Shown piece by piece: positions 1-9,307 of a stretch of 64,000 nt of DNA. A model generated the notes under the pieces. The model was not told the origin of the DNA. It ran no database searches and was given only the letters and a program-made list of their open reading frames with translations. The translations under genes were made by a program, and so were the position numbers. Positions within the stretch are counted from its first letter, which is position 1, and every line of letters starts with the position of its first letter. Source of the stretch: RYN-230 sp963704995 (GTDB lineage: Bacteria; Actinomycetota; Actinomycetes; Streptosporangiales; Streptosporangiaceae); NCBI GenBank assembly GCA_963704995.1, contig CAVPIM010000018.1:248001-312000 (forward strand), written 5' to 3'.

Positions 1-174
1 CAGATCGGCCTGACCCTCGACGAAGCGTGGCGTACCAACATGCCCTTTGCGCAAAGAGCCCAGGTTACGGCGCTGACCTGGCCTCTCTTGCGCCACTACG
101 CGCAGTCAGGCCGCAGCCGCACGGAGAACGGTGAGAACCTTCCGGCGGCGTTGGAAGGGGCGGACGGAAGATGA
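1..174 (+). CDS. 3' end of an unidentified polysaccharide-cluster gene (partial)
   Basis: Frame 1 is open from the first base to a TGA at 172-174 and gives a 57-residue C-terminal tail rich in charged and polar residues, with no motif I recognise. Its stop overlaps the ATG of the following glycosyltransferase (ATGA), which is typical of translational coupling, so it is probably an upstream gene of the same polysaccharide operon. The start lies outside the window and the function cannot be assigned. Confidence 0.55.
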   Translation, partial: QIGLTLDEAWRTNMPFAQRAQVTALTWPLLRHYAQSGRSRTENGENLPAALEGADGR

Positions 175-1094
175 CCCAGGTGAACTGGCCGTCGATCAGC
201 GCGGTTATCCCCACCCGGGATAGGCCCGAATTGCTGGCCCGGGCCGTGCAGAGCGTTCTGAATCAGTCCTACCCTGGCCCCCTTGAGTGTGTCGTGGTCT
301 TTGATCAGCAGGAACCGCGCATGCCCGACGTCGCCGTGCCGGAAGGCAGGCCGGTCAGGCTCATCCAGAACGACCGGACTCCCGGTCTCGCGGGGGCCAG
401 GAACACGGGGGCCGCGGCATGCACCAGCGACCTGCTGGCCTGGTGTGATGATGACGACGAGTGGCTGCCTGACAAGCTGCGCCGGCAGGTCGAGGCGATG
501 CGGGAGACCCCCGGGGCCGCCGTGGCCACCTGCGGTATCTGCTTGTGTGTGGGAAACCGCCGCTACCTCAAGACTCCTTCCGCGCAAGCTGTCGTGCCGC
601 GCGCAGCCCTGCTCCGGTCTCGCCAGGCGTGGATCCACTCCACGACGCTGCTGATCCAGCGGGAGAGGTTCTTCGGCGACATCGGGCCGGTCGATGAAGC
701 GGTGCCCGGCAGCTATGGGGAAGACTACGAATGGGTTCTGCGGGCCTCCAAAGTCGCGGCCATCGTCGCGGTTCCCGAGGCGCTCGTCCGGGTGTACTGG
801 CAGACCTCGTACTACTCGGATCGGTGGGACGTCATGATCTCCGCGATCCGGTACCACCTGGATAAGCATCCGGAACTCGCCGATGATGCACGGAACGCGG
901 CCCGCATGTATGGGCGGCTCGCGTTCGCATACGGCGCATCTGGCCTGCCCGGACAGGCCCGCCGGTGGGCTCACCGTTCCATCCGGCGCAACTGGCGCCA
1001 GCCCCGGGGTTATCTGGCGATGCTGGTCGCCGCGCGTGTGCTGTCGCCACGCCGCGTGATATCCGCAGCCCACGCGATCGGAAAGGGCCTGTAA
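171..1094 (+). CDS. Family 2 glycosyltransferase
   Basis: The 307-residue protein starts with the GT-A nucleotide-sugar binding strand (SAVIPTRDRPELL, residues 9-21). It continues with the typical AVQSVLNQSY helix, GLAGARNTG at about 74-82 and an acidic DDDDEW stretch at about 92-97 that supplies the metal-binding DXD. These are hallmarks of GT2 enzymes, which transfer a sugar from a nucleotide-sugar donor to a growing glycan at the cytoplasmic face. The ATG overlaps the upstream stop (ATGA), and a polymerase/ligase-like membrane gene follows after 2 bases, so it is part of a polysaccharide assembly operon. Donor and acceptor cannot be read from sequence. Confidence 0.9.
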   Translation: MTQVNWPSISAVIPTRDRPELLARAVQSVLNQSYPGPLECVVVFDQQEPRMPDVAVPEGRPVRLIQNDRTPGLAGARNTGAAACTSDLLAWCDDDDEWLPDKLRRQVEAMRETPGAAVATCGICLCVGNRRYLKTPSAQAVVPRAALLRSRQAWIHSTTLLIQRERFFGDIGPVDEAVPGSYGEDYEWVLRASKVAAIVAVPEALVRVYWQTSYYSDRWDVMISAIRYHLDKHPELADDARNAARMYGRLAFAYGASGLPGQARRWAHRSIRRNWRQPRGYLAMLVAARVLSPRRVISAAHAIGKGL

Positions 1095-1096
1095 GG

Positions 1097-2470
1097 GTGG
1101 CCATTTACAGCGTCGAGTCAACGGCGGCAGTGGCTGCGGAGGCGGCGAAGCCTGCGGAGCTTGCGGCGCCGCCCAGGAAGCGGCACCTTCCGGCCGGATG
1201 GCCACTGCTGGCCATCCTGGTGCTCTCTCCCCTGTGGTACGTCCTCGGCCTGGGGGGCTTCATCTACGTCATCCTGGCCGCCCCCATGCTGGCCCACCTG
1301 ATCATGGCGAGAACCTGGCGGGTCCCGCGCGGATTCATCATCTGGCTGTTCTTCCTCGGCTGGATATGCCTTTCCGCGATCATGATCTCGAAAGGCTCGA
1401 ACTGGTTCACCTTTGCCTACCGGCTCGCCTCCTACCTGGCGGCGACCGTGGTCTTCATCTATGTGATCAACGTCAACGAAAAGGTTCTGCCGACCAGGCG
1501 GATCCTCAACGCACTCACCATCTTCTGGGCCGTCATCGTCGTCGGGGGCTTCGCCGCCATGGCCGCTCCCCACCTGTCGTTCTCCACCCCCACCCAGAAG
1601 CTCCTTGGCCATCTCGGATCCAACAAGCTTCTCGTCGCCCTGATCCATCCCACCCTGGCCCAGGCCCAGGCCCTGGGCGGCGTGGCGGCGATCGGCCATG
1701 CCATTCCCCGCCCGGCCGCGCCCTTCGCTTATACCAACTGGTGGGGAGCCAACTTCGCCTTCCTGCTGCCCTTCGTCATCCTGGCCCTGCGCCAGGCTCA
1801 CTCGCGCCTGGCGCGGGTGACATTGATGGGCCTGCTGGTGGTCTCCCTGGTACCGTTCATTTACTCGATCAACCGTGGCGCCTGGATCAGCATCATCGTC
1901 GGCGGGCTGTACGCGTGGGTACGGTTCGCGGCCCGGGGCCGCGGCCGGGCCGCGCTCGGCGGGCTGGTAGTGCTCGTCGTCGTGGCGCTGGCGGTCCTCG
2001 TTACGCCGCTGGGTGGTGTAGTCCACGACCGGATCGGGCATCAGGGAAGTGCGTCGCTTCGTCTTACGCTCATCGATCAGTCCGCGCAGGGTGCCATGCA
2101 ATCCCCGCTGGTGGGCTACGGGGTTCCGCTCCCCCAGCCCGTCAGCAAGTATTCGCTCCCCAACGTAGGAACCCAAGGACAACTGTGGCTCGTCCTCGTG
2201 TCGGTTGGTATCCCCGGGCTGATCTTCTTCCTGCTCTGGCTGCTGTACGTGTTCTGGAAGTCACGATCGCCGGACGATCCGGTCTCGTTCGCCGTCCATA
2301 TTGCGGTCCTGGCCGGCTTCATTCAGCTACCGTTCTACGGCTGGATGCCTGCGGAGATGTTCCTGGTGATGGCCGTAGCGGGATTGGTCTGGCGCAATCG
2401 CGACCGCCCGGTAACCGCCGACCGCCCGCTGGAGGCAGCGCATCCAGGGCTGGCCACCTGGCCAGGTTGA
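1097..2470 (+). CDS. O-antigen ligase/polymerase-like membrane protein
   Basis: I place the start at the GTG at 1097, 2 bases after the glycosyltransferase stop; the frame is also open upstream. The 457-residue product has about ten to twelve hydrophobic segments, a long central extracytoplasmic region, and the pattern NWWGANFAFLLPF followed by SINRGAWISI, which is typical of the O-antigen ligase/Wzy superfamily (Wzy_C, PF04932). Such proteins polymerise or ligate lipid-linked glycans on the outer face of the membrane. Its position between a GT2 and a flippase fits a Wzx/Wzy-type pathway. Whether it acts as polymerase or ligase is not decidable here. Confidence 0.8.
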   Translation: MAIYSVESTAAVAAEAAKPAELAAPPRKRHLPAGWPLLAILVLSPLWYVLGLGGFIYVILAAPMLAHLIMARTWRVPRGFIIWLFFLGWICLSAIMISKGSNWFTFAYRLASYLAATVVFIYVINVNEKVLPTRRILNALTIFWAVIVVGGFAAMAAPHLSFSTPTQKLLGHLGSNKLLVALIHPTLAQAQALGGVAAIGHAIPRPAAPFAYTNWWGANFAFLLPFVILALRQAHSRLARVTLMGLLVVSLVPFIYSINRGAWISIIVGGLYAWVRFAARGRGRAALGGLVVLVVVALAVLVTPLGGVVHDRIGHQGSASLRLTLIDQSAQGAMQSPLVGYGVPLPQPVSKYSLPNVGTQGQLWLVLVSVGIPGLIFFLLWLLYVFWKSRSPDDPVSFAVHIAVLAGFIQLPFYGWMPAEMFLVMAVAGLVWRNRDRPVTADRPLEAAHPGLATWPG

Positions 2471-2474
2471 CCTG

Positions 2475-2879
2475 GTGACCCGCCAGGTACCCGGCACGTC
2501 ACAGTCGCGGCTTCCCGCGGCTGATGACGAGCGACAGCCCTCCCCACCCGGTCCCGAGGGGGAGCCGGAGCCGCCGCGGCGCCCTGGCCCCGACGCAATC
2601 TGGCGGCCCCGCCAGCCTGACCCGGCGGAGTACGACCAGCCCCGCCAGCCCGACCCGGTCGGGAATGGCCAGCCCGGCCAGCCCGACCCTGCGGGCTACG
2701 ACCGGCCCCGCCAGCCCCGTCGGCCTGACCCGGCGGCCTACGGCCAGCCCCGCCAGCCTGACCCGGCGGGCAACGGCGACCCGCGCCAGCGCCGCCGGCC
2801 TGACCCCGCGGGCTACGATCAGCCCCGCCAGCCCCGTCGGCCTGACCCCGGCGGCCTACGACCAGCCCCGCCAGCCTGA
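2475..2879 (+). CDS. N-terminal proline-rich repeat segment of the flippase gene (frame broken)
   Basis: A GTG at 2475, 4 bases after the upstream stop, opens a frame encoding a hydrophilic, Pro/Asp/Gly/Arg/Gln-rich chain that passes into repeats of the form QPDPAGYDQPRQ. The frame ends at 2879 because one extra C at about 2846 shifts it. The repeats then go on in the other frames, and from 3175 frame 1 is open without a stop through to the flippase end at 5412. The likeliest reading is one gene, 2475-5412, coding for a disordered repeat tail plus flippase, with indels in the repeat array. A free-standing repeat protein is the alternative. Confidence 0.5.
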   Translation: MTRQVPGTSQSRLPAADDERQPSPPGPEGEPEPPRRPGPDAIWRPRQPDPAEYDQPRQPDPVGNGQPGQPDPAGYDRPRQPRRPDPAAYGQPRQPDPAGNGDPRQRRRPDPAGYDQPRQPRRPDPGGLRPAPPA

Positions 2880-3660
2880 CCCGGCGGGCAATGGCGACCC
2901 GCGCCAGCGCCGCCGGCCTGATCCCGCGGGCTACGATCAGCCTCGCCGGCCTGACCCGGCGGGCAACGGCGAGCACCGCCGGCCTGACCCGGCGGGCTAC
3001 GATGCGCCAGCCCCGCCAGCCCCGCCAGCCTGACCCGGCGGGCTACGGTCAGCTCCGCCAGCCTGACCCCGCCGGCTACGACCAGCCTCGCCAGCCTGAC
3101 CCGGCGGGCAACGGCGACCCGCGCCAGCACCGCCGGCCTGACCCCGCGGGCTACGACCAGCCTCGCCAGCCTGACCCGGCGGGCAACGGCGACCCGCGCC
3201 AGCCCGCCGGCCTGACCCCGCGGGCTACGACCAGCCCCGCCAGCCTGACCCGGCGGGCTACGGCGAGCGCCGCCGGCCTGACCCCGCGGGCTACGACCAG
3301 CCCCGCCAGCCTGACCCGGCGGGCAACGGCGACCGCGCCAGCACCGGCGGCCTGACCCCGCGGGCTACGATCAGCCTCGCCGGCCTGACCCGGCGGGCAA
3401 CGGCGAGCGCCGCCGGCCTGACCCCGCGGGCTACGGCGAGCCGCCGGCCTGACCCGGCGGGCTACGGTCAGCCTCGCCAGCCCCGCCGGCCTGACCCCGC
3501 GGGCTACGGCCAGCCTCGCCGGCCTGACCCGGCGGGCAACGGCGAGCGCCGCCGCCCTGACCCGGCGGGCTACGGCCAGCCCGGCCAGCCTGATCCCGCG
3601 GGCTATGGCCAGCCCCGCCAGCCTGACCCGGCCGGCTACGACCAGCCCCGCCGACCCGGC
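2605..3660 (+). repeat. Tandem repeat array, about 29 units encoding PDPAGY/N-type motifs
   Basis: About 29 copies of a GC-rich unit built around CCTGACCCGGCGGGC recur at spacings mostly of 30-45 bases, with a regular 33-base (11-codon) phase from about 3489 to 3621. In the coding phase each unit reads roughly QPDPAGYDQPR or RPDPAGNGDPR. The coding phase moves between frames at about 2846, 3010, 3214, 3335 and 3440, through missing or extra bases. Arrays like this are hard to assemble and can also change length by slippage. Confidence 0.9.
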
Positions 3661-3792
3661 CCGGACAGGGACGGGCGGCCGCGCCGGTCCGGCCCCGCCC
3701 GGCAGCCGCCGCCTCGTGCTCCGGGACGCTGGGTACCGCGCCCCGATCCGGATGAAAACCTCACGAGCATCGCGGCGATCGTTGCCAGGAAC

Positions 3793-5412
3793 ATGGACAC
3801 CGCGGAGCTGGAACCCGTGCGTGTCCCGCTGCTGCGGCAATCCGAAACTCCGGCCGGGCCAGCGGATGCCAACGCGCGTCATCGCCGGGGGGCCGGACAC
3901 TTTCAGGCGCTGGCCCGTGGCGGGGCGCTCAACCTTCTCGGGGTGGTAGTCAGCGGGTCCATGCAGCTGGTGCTGACCGTCGTGGTGGCCCGCGGCGTTG
4001 GAGCGTCAGGCACCGGGGCGTTCTTCGAAGCAGTCGCGCTGTTCACCATCCTGTCCAACGTTGGTGAACTCGGTGCCGACACCGGCCTCGTCAAGATCCT
4101 TCCTCGCTACCGGGCACTCAACCGCAACCAGGATCTGGGAACAGTCGTTCAGATCGCCCTGTGGCCGGTCATCCTCTTCGGCATCGGCATGGGGGCGGCG
4201 ACATGGCTGCTCGCTCCGGAGCTCACGTCGCTCCTGTCTCATGCCCAGCACGGCGCCCAGGTCGAGTCTTACCTGCGGACTTTTGCGCCGTTCATACCGC
4301 TCGGGGCCATTACCACCGTCGTGCTGGCCGGGACCCGGGGCATGGGAACCATGGCGCCTTTCGTCATGGTCCAGAACGTGTTCCTACCCGCGATCCGGCC
4401 GGTTCTGATCGCCGCGGCCCTGTACCTCGGGCTCGGCACGCTGGCGGTAGCCCTCGGCTGGGCGGCCCCGGTGGGCGCCGCTTTCCTGCTCGGTATGTTG
4501 TTCCTGCTCAGGCTGGTCATCCGGGCCCGCAAGGCTGACCCGGGCCTCAGCCCCGGCAATACGCGGGACATCACCCGGGAATTCTGGAGCTTTGCTGGGC
4601 CGCGCGCGCTCGCCGCCGTCTTCGGCATCACGATCACCTGGCTCGACGTCCTGCTGGTTGGCGCCTTTATGCATTCCACCCAGCAGGCAGGCATCTACGC
4701 GGCGGCGAGCCGGCTCTCGGTGCTCGGTGCCAGCATGCTCAGCGCGGTGGGGATGGCTATCGCACCGCAGGTGAGCGAGCTGGCCACGCTGGGAAAGATG
4801 CGTGAGGCTGAGAAGCTGTTCCAGGTCGGGACATGGTGGCTGATGGCGCTCACCTGGCCGGTGTACATCACACTCGCGATCTTCGCACCGTTCCTGCTCG
4901 AGGTGTACGGTCACCGATTCGCAGCCGGGACCGCGGCGCTGATGATCCTCTGCCTGGCCCAGCTGTTCAACCTGGGAACCGGGAACGTGACCATCGTGCT
5001 CTTGATGGTGGGTAAGAGCTCATGGAACATGTACAACGCCGCCGGATCGCTGGCCGTTAATATCGGCCTCAACATCGTTCTCATCCCCCGGCTCGGCATC
5101 ACCGGGGCAGCGATCGCCTGGGCTGCTTCCATCGTCTGCAACAACCTGGCCGCGCTACTGCAAGTCAACTACCTGCTCAGGATCCGTCCCTTCGGGCGAG
5201 GGTACTGGGTGGTAGTCGCAGCATCCGTGTTCTTCTTCGGCGTGGGCGGGGTGATAGTTCGCCAGATCGTCGGGCTCAACCTGGCTGGATTTGCCCTCTT
5301 CATGCTCCTCTCGCTGCCCGTTTACGCGCTGGTGCTGTGGCGGCTGCGGGGGATGCTAGGACTTTCTTCCTTGCGCCAGAGCGCCGTCAAGCGCAAGCGA
5401 TTGTCTCAGTAG
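3793..5412 (+). CDS. Polysaccharide flippase (MATE/PST-type, Wzx-like)
   Basis: From the ATG at 3793 the 539-residue product begins with a short soluble part and then shows about 14 hydrophobic helices with the layout of the polysaccharide transporter/MurJ-MATE superfamily (starting with RGGALNLLGVVVSGSMQ). Such proteins move lipid-linked oligosaccharide from the inner to the outer leaflet. The same frame is open back to 3175 and encodes the proline-rich repeat tail, so the natural start is probably the GTG at 2475 and the tail would lie in the cytoplasm. Its last 57 bases overlap the 3' end of the opposing kinase-like gene. It belongs functionally with the glycosyltransferase and the polymerase-like gene upstream. 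Confidence 0.85.
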   Translation: MDTAELEPVRVPLLRQSETPAGPADANARHRRGAGHFQALARGGALNLLGVVVSGSMQLVLTVVVARGVGASGTGAFFEAVALFTILSNVGELGADTGLVKILPRYRALNRNQDLGTVVQIALWPVILFGIGMGAATWLLAPELTSLLSHAQHGAQVESYLRTFAPFIPLGAITTVVLAGTRGMGTMAPFVMVQNVFLPAIRPVLIAAALYLGLGTLAVALGWAAPVGAAFLLGMLFLLRLVIRARKADPGLSPGNTRDITREFWSFAGPRALAAVFGITITWLDVLLVGAFMHSTQQAGIYAAASRLSVLGASMLSAVGMAIAPQVSELATLGKMREAEKLFQVGTWWLMALTWPVYITLAIFAPFLLEVYGHRFAAGTAALMILCLAQLFNLGTGNVTIVLLMVGKSSWNMYNAAGSLAVNIGLNIVLIPRLGITGAAIAWAASIVCNNLAALLQVNYLLRIRPFGRGYWVVVAASVFFFGVGGVIVRQIVGLNLAGFALFMLLSLPVYALVLWRLRGMLGLSSLRQSAVKRKRLSQ

Positions 5413-6645
5413 GCTGCTGAGGGCCCGGTAGACACGGTCAGGCACCGGCGCGCCAGCCGCCACGCCTTCGAGTTGCCGGAGCGCGACCTCAAGCAGCACG
5501 AGCCGGAGCGTCAGGGCTCCGGCCTCTGGTGAAGCGCCCGAAGCGGCCATGGTCTCGGCCAGCGCACGCTGACTCCGCCAGAGCGCTTGCTCCGCCGGCA
5601 GGCCCCGGATCCAGAGATCGACCTGGAAACGGAAGAACACACTGTCGAAGCCGACCGGGCCACGGATCCGGGATCGTTCCCAGTCCCACACGGCGAGGCA
5701 GTGCCCGAGACTGGCCATATTCCACGGCGCCCAGTCGCCGTGCATCAGGCCAAAGTCGAGTTCGGTGGTGGCGGACCCGGACTCTAGGGCGTCCATCGCG
5801 GCCGCGAGGTCCGCCGAGATACTCGCGTCCACAGCCGCGTGGTTGACCAGGCGTTTCGCCCGCGTGAGGAGATCGGACCAGAAGTCGGATGCTCCCAGGG
5901 CCACTCGGTCGACACCGAGCGCCCGGCCCGCCTGGCGTGTCGCCGACGCAGGCAAGCTGGTGCGGCGGCGGCGGTACCACGGGCTGCCCCCGACGTCCGA
6001 CACGGCTAGGACGTCGCGCCCGTACCACTCTCCATGGTGCAGCACTCGCGGGACGCGCAGTGCCGCCACGTCCGGCACGCGCCCGGCCCCGGCCGCGTCG
6101 TCCGGCGGCCCGGCCAGCCCGGTCAAGGCCAGGAGGATGGCAGCCTCATGCCGGACCAGTGAGCGTGTGACCTCATTCCAGCCAACCTTGATGTGCCCCA
6201 GGGGTTGGCCCGTCTTGGTGGACACGTGCAGGATGGGCTTGATCTGCGGGCGCAGCTGCCCTACCGAGATGGCCACCGCCAGGTCAGGCCGCCCGAATAC
6301 CTCGGTTATGAGGTCCGTCCAGGGGAGAGACCCAGTCCGCAGGCCCACCGCCGAATCCGGTACCGGAGGCGAGAAGATCACCCCGGCCAGACCCGTGCGG
6401 CACGCCCATGCCCACAGTTCCCTGGCTACCCGCACCTTCAGCGGGGCGGCATCGCTGTGCTTGTGCAGCGCCGCCCAGCCTGCCCCACGCTCGCCCAGCG
6501 AAAGCACCATCTGAGGGCGCGACCGCGAGGGCATCAGGACGTAGCGGTGCTGTCCATCACCCGAATGGTCAGCTGACACCGCGCCGAGCGCCTGGCCTAG
6601 CCATGCGATGCCTGGCTGGGATGGCTGGCCCTGGCCGTCCGGCAT
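5356..6645 (-). CDS. Aminoglycoside phosphotransferase-like kinase
   Basis: The 429-residue product carries the phosphotransferase catalytic loop HGDWAPWN (302-309) followed by the metal-binding DWE (321-323), as in the APH/choline-kinase fold. The first 150 residues are less typical; HIKVGWN (151-157) probably supplies the ATP-binding lysine. The start is ATG with GGGGG upstream. It lies 43 bases downstream of the nucleotidyltransferase/kinase-like gene on the same strand, so the two are probably co-transcribed. Substrates of such enzymes in glycan clusters are usually small alcohols or sugars, not antibiotics, but nothing here identifies the substrate. Its 3' end overlaps the convergent flippase. 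Confidence 0.75.
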   Translation of the reverse strand: MPDGQGQPSQPGIAWLGQALGAVSADHSGDGQHRYVLMPSRSRPQMVLSLGERGAGWAALHKHSDAAPLKVRVARELWAWACRTGLAGVIFSPPVPDSAVGLRTGSLPWTDLITEVFGRPDLAVAISVGQLRPQIKPILHVSTKTGQPLGHIKVGWNEVTRSLVRHEAAILLALTGLAGPPDDAAGAGRVPDVAALRVPRVLHHGEWYGRDVLAVSDVGGSPWYRRRRTSLPASATRQAGRALGVDRVALGASDFWSDLLTRAKRLVNHAAVDASISADLAAAMDALESGSATTELDFGLMHGDWAPWNMASLGHCLAVWDWERSRIRGPVGFDSVFFRFQVDLWIRGLPAEQALWRSQRALAETMAASGASPEAGALTLRLVLLEVALRQLEGVAAGAPVPDRVYRALSSLLRQSLALDGALAQGRKS

Positions 6646-6688
6646 CTCTACCCCCGGCCCAGTGACGCGGTGTGCCTGAGGATGACGG

Positions 6689-8044
6689 TCACCGCTTCAT
6701 CTGCTCCCAGACTTCGGTGGCGATGTATTCAGACAGCTCGGCCATGGGACGGGTGCCGTCCAGGCGGGTGACCCCGAGGCGCTCGGCCTCCTCATGGAGC
6801 AGGCTCTCCTGTTCCTTCAGCTGGCTGAGGTTGTACTGCTCCTGTTTACGGGCGAGAGCTACTTCTCCGGGGACTTCAAGCAGCCAGGCGGCGATGGGTG
6901 TCGGGCACACGATGCGGATCAGCGCCCGCTGCAAGCCGAACTCCAGCTCAGGGCCATAGAAGAACCGCAACTGCGCGGTGGTGTCCAGAGCGAAGCGGTC
7001 GAACACGATGAGCCGCCCGGATCCACCGTGCCGCAGGGCAACCATCCGGTAATGGCTTGCGCTGACCAGGCATACGAGGGTGGCCCAGGCGTGCGTCACC
7101 AGACGGTTCTGCCGTCCTCCCAGCATGGCCGGATTGGTGCCCGCCACCAGGGACCGGCCCGGCTGCTTGGAGCGGTCTAGCTGCTGCGCGTCCCAGCCGC
7201 GCATGGCCGCGTAGCCCCGCTTGACGACCCGGCGGATGGTACGGACCGACGCATTGTGCCCGAGTGGCTTCCAGTGGGCGATGACCGCCACATCCAGTTG
7301 TTCCAGCGTGGACAGCAACGCCTGGACCTGTGAACTCTTACCCGAACCATCCAGCCCGGAGAACCCGACCACCAGGGGACGTACCGGCGTGGCCGCGGAC
7401 AGCCTGTGAGTGGCCTTAGACACCGTCCCAGCGAATCCGGCGGACCTGGTTACTTCCAGCACTGCTTTGGCCCGCTCCGCGCGGGTGGGCCAGGCGCCAC
7501 CTTCGTAGAGCCTGCGCAGCGGGGGCAGAGCCGCCTCTACGCCCCAGGCCCGGGCCAGCTGCCCGGCCCGCTGCCAGGCCTGCGGGTCCTGTCCAACTGC
7601 GGCCCGGAGCTTCTCGAGCCGACGCGCGGACAAGGTGCCCGCGGCCAGGCGCCGGGCCAGGATGAGGATGACGTGGTGAGCCGCCGGGCGGGCGAGATGC
7701 GCGAAGCCCTCGATCGGCACCGCTTCCGCCACCAGGGCATCCTGCTCTGAGCGGGGAAGCTGCCAGCGCTGCATGGGATTCAGGTTGACGGCCAGGGCGG
7801 AGGATCCCTCGATCCTGACCCACTGCTGACTCGCCAGCCGGCGGGGAGCAACCTTCCGCCCTCGGGCCAGGAACCCCTGCGCGGCCAGTATCTCCGGTAG
7901 CCGCCGCGCCTGCTCGTCGCTGACCAGCAGGTCCAGGTCCCGGCCCAGGGGCGGGAGAGCCCCGGTGACAATCACCGTGCCACTGAGCGCCTCATCGATG
8001 GCCGACACGACGGAGCCGGCGTTCAGCAATCCTTCTGAAAGCAC
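6689..8044 (-). CDS. Nucleotidyltransferase-like / thymidylate-kinase-like fusion protein
   Basis: The 451-residue protein has two parts. Residues 1-180 contain a GRDLDLLV segment (34-41), as found in nucleotidyltransferase-fold proteins of the type often annotated near glycan genes. Residues 223-451 start with a Walker A motif, GFSGLDGSGKSS (227-238), continue with a DR-containing FDRFALDT segment, and resemble thymidylate/nucleoside kinases. The GTG start at 8044 has GAGG 6 bases upstream. The kinase half lacks the obvious length and context of a housekeeping Tmk, so it more likely phosphorylates a polysaccharide precursor or lipid. It is the first gene of a two-gene minus-strand unit with the APH-like kinase. 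Confidence 0.7.
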   Translation of the reverse strand: MLSEGLLNAGSVVSAIDEALSGTVIVTGALPPLGRDLDLLVSDEQARRLPEILAAQGFLARGRKVAPRRLASQQWVRIEGSSALAVNLNPMQRWQLPRSEQDALVAEAVPIEGFAHLARPAAHHVILILARRLAAGTLSARRLEKLRAAVGQDPQAWQRAGQLARAWGVEAALPPLRRLYEGGAWPTRAERAKAVLEVTRSAGFAGTVSKATHRLSAATPVRPLVVGFSGLDGSGKSSQVQALLSTLEQLDVAVIAHWKPLGHNASVRTIRRVVKRGYAAMRGWDAQQLDRSKQPGRSLVAGTNPAMLGGRQNRLVTHAWATLVCLVSASHYRMVALRHGGSGRLIVFDRFALDTTAQLRFFYGPELEFGLQRALIRIVCPTPIAAWLLEVPGEVALARKQEQYNLSQLKEQESLLHEEAERLGVTRLDGTRPMAELSEYIATEVWEQMKR

Positions 8045-8248
8045 GTAGTCCTCACTACCTCGGCAGAATGAATATGCCCGGCAAGATGTGAAACACCCGG
8101 GTAAGACGTGAGAAGCTATCCTAGCGGCAATTTAAGCCCGCCGAAGGGCTTTGCGCACAGTAGCCGGGGCCGGGCCCGCCCAGGCCGCAGGCCAGATTGC
8201 GCGCTGCAAGTACCGCAACACGTAGTGTGCTATTGAACTGCCTAATCA

Positions 8249-9238
8249 TCAGGGCTGACCCGCCGGGTTGAAATAGGGAAAGTGGGCGATACGGCGGAAC
8301 GCTTCCAGTGCGGGAGAGCCGGGGCCCAGAGAATAGCTCCTCTTGGCATTCGCATCGAAGTACACAAGTGCCTTGACTTGCGGGTTGTCGCGTACCGTGC
8401 GAGCTGCGTTCAGCAGCCATTGGGCCCGCTGCTGAGCCCCGTAGGTATTCGGCGCGCCATACTCGCCAATCATGACTGGCTTGCGGTGGTGTGACGCCCA
8501 GGACAGGAACGGCGCGACGACATTCGCGAACGAGCGGTATGACCCGTACCCTGGGTAAGCGTCGGCGCAGACCCAGTCAACTTCGTTATTGCCTGGGTAG
8601 TATGCAGGCGCCTTGCCGGTAGCGAACCCGTCGGCTGTCGGGCACCATACCCAGCCTACGTTGGTTACGTGTTCCTGGGCGAAGATGGACCTGATGTGAT
8701 CCCAGGCGGCAATGTAGTCCGCCGGGGAGTGGATCTGCGCCTGCAGTCCGGGACGGTCCATTTCCCAGCGCCATTCGAGGAAGATCTGCTTGCCCAGGGC
8801 TTTGATGGCGCGCGCCCGCTGCCGGATCATGCTGTCGTATCTGCCTGCGGCTATCTGCCGGGTGTCGGTGCCGGACCAGGACAGCAGCAGGGTGCTCCCC
8901 TGGCGCAGGAAGGCCAGGTCACTGGGGCCCGGGAAGGGGTCCTGCCACAGGTGGTAGACGTGCACGATGGCGAGCCGCCGTCCGATGTTCTGCTGCAGGC
9001 GGGTAACCGCCGCGATGTCGGCGCTGTCCGTGTAGGTGGCGCCCTTCACCCGGGCGCCGAAGAAGGCACCATGTGCGGGCGGCATTGGCCCCTGGGTTGG
9101 GTTATCCGCGCTGGCCGGTCGTCGTGCGGCATCAGGTTGCTGCCCGCTGGCGGCCACCGTCACCAGGCCGCCCACTGCCGCCAGGGCGAGAACGATGACA
9201 GCGGCCAGGACAGCTATGCGCCCGCGCTGGATTGCCAT
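8249..9238 (-). CDS. Secreted GH26-like glycoside hydrolase
   Basis: From the ATG at 9238 (GGAAGG 12 bases upstream; a GTG at 9262 is the alternative start) the product begins with a hydrophobic signal or anchor segment of about 25 residues. It then has a TIM-barrel-type domain: FLEWRWEMD holds the putative acid/base glutamate (about residue 159) and VMIGEYGAP the putative nucleophile (about 259). This arrangement resembles GH26 beta-mannanase-type enzymes. It sits in a polysaccharide cluster beside a second protein with the same domain, so it may trim or release the surface polymer. Substrate specificity is not readable. Confidence 0.7.
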   Translation of the reverse strand: MAIQRGRIAVLAAVIVLALAAVGGLVTVAASGQQPDAARRPASADNPTQGPMPPAHGAFFGARVKGATYTDSADIAAVTRLQQNIGRRLAIVHVYHLWQDPFPGPSDLAFLRQGSTLLLSWSGTDTRQIAAGRYDSMIRQRARAIKALGKQIFLEWRWEMDRPGLQAQIHSPADYIAAWDHIRSIFAQEHVTNVGWVWCPTADGFATGKAPAYYPGNNEVDWVCADAYPGYGSYRSFANVVAPFLSWASHHRKPVMIGEYGAPNTYGAQQRAQWLLNAARTVRDNPQVKALVYFDANAKRSYSLGPGSPALEAFRRIAHFPYFNPAGQP

Positions 9239-9307
9239 GCTGACAGAGATCCTTCCGATCACGCAGCCGTCTTTGAGTGCCCCCTGGCACGGGGAAGGAT
9301 AAGCCAG

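Noticed and set aside
96..1205. Long minus-strand open frame opposite the glycosyltransferase
   Set aside because: It is a GC-rich antisense shadow: no family motifs, low-complexity composition, and the plus-strand gene is convincing.
2605..3660. CRISPR array
   Set aside because: Units are coding-phase tandem repeats of about 33 bases with no unique spacers between them.
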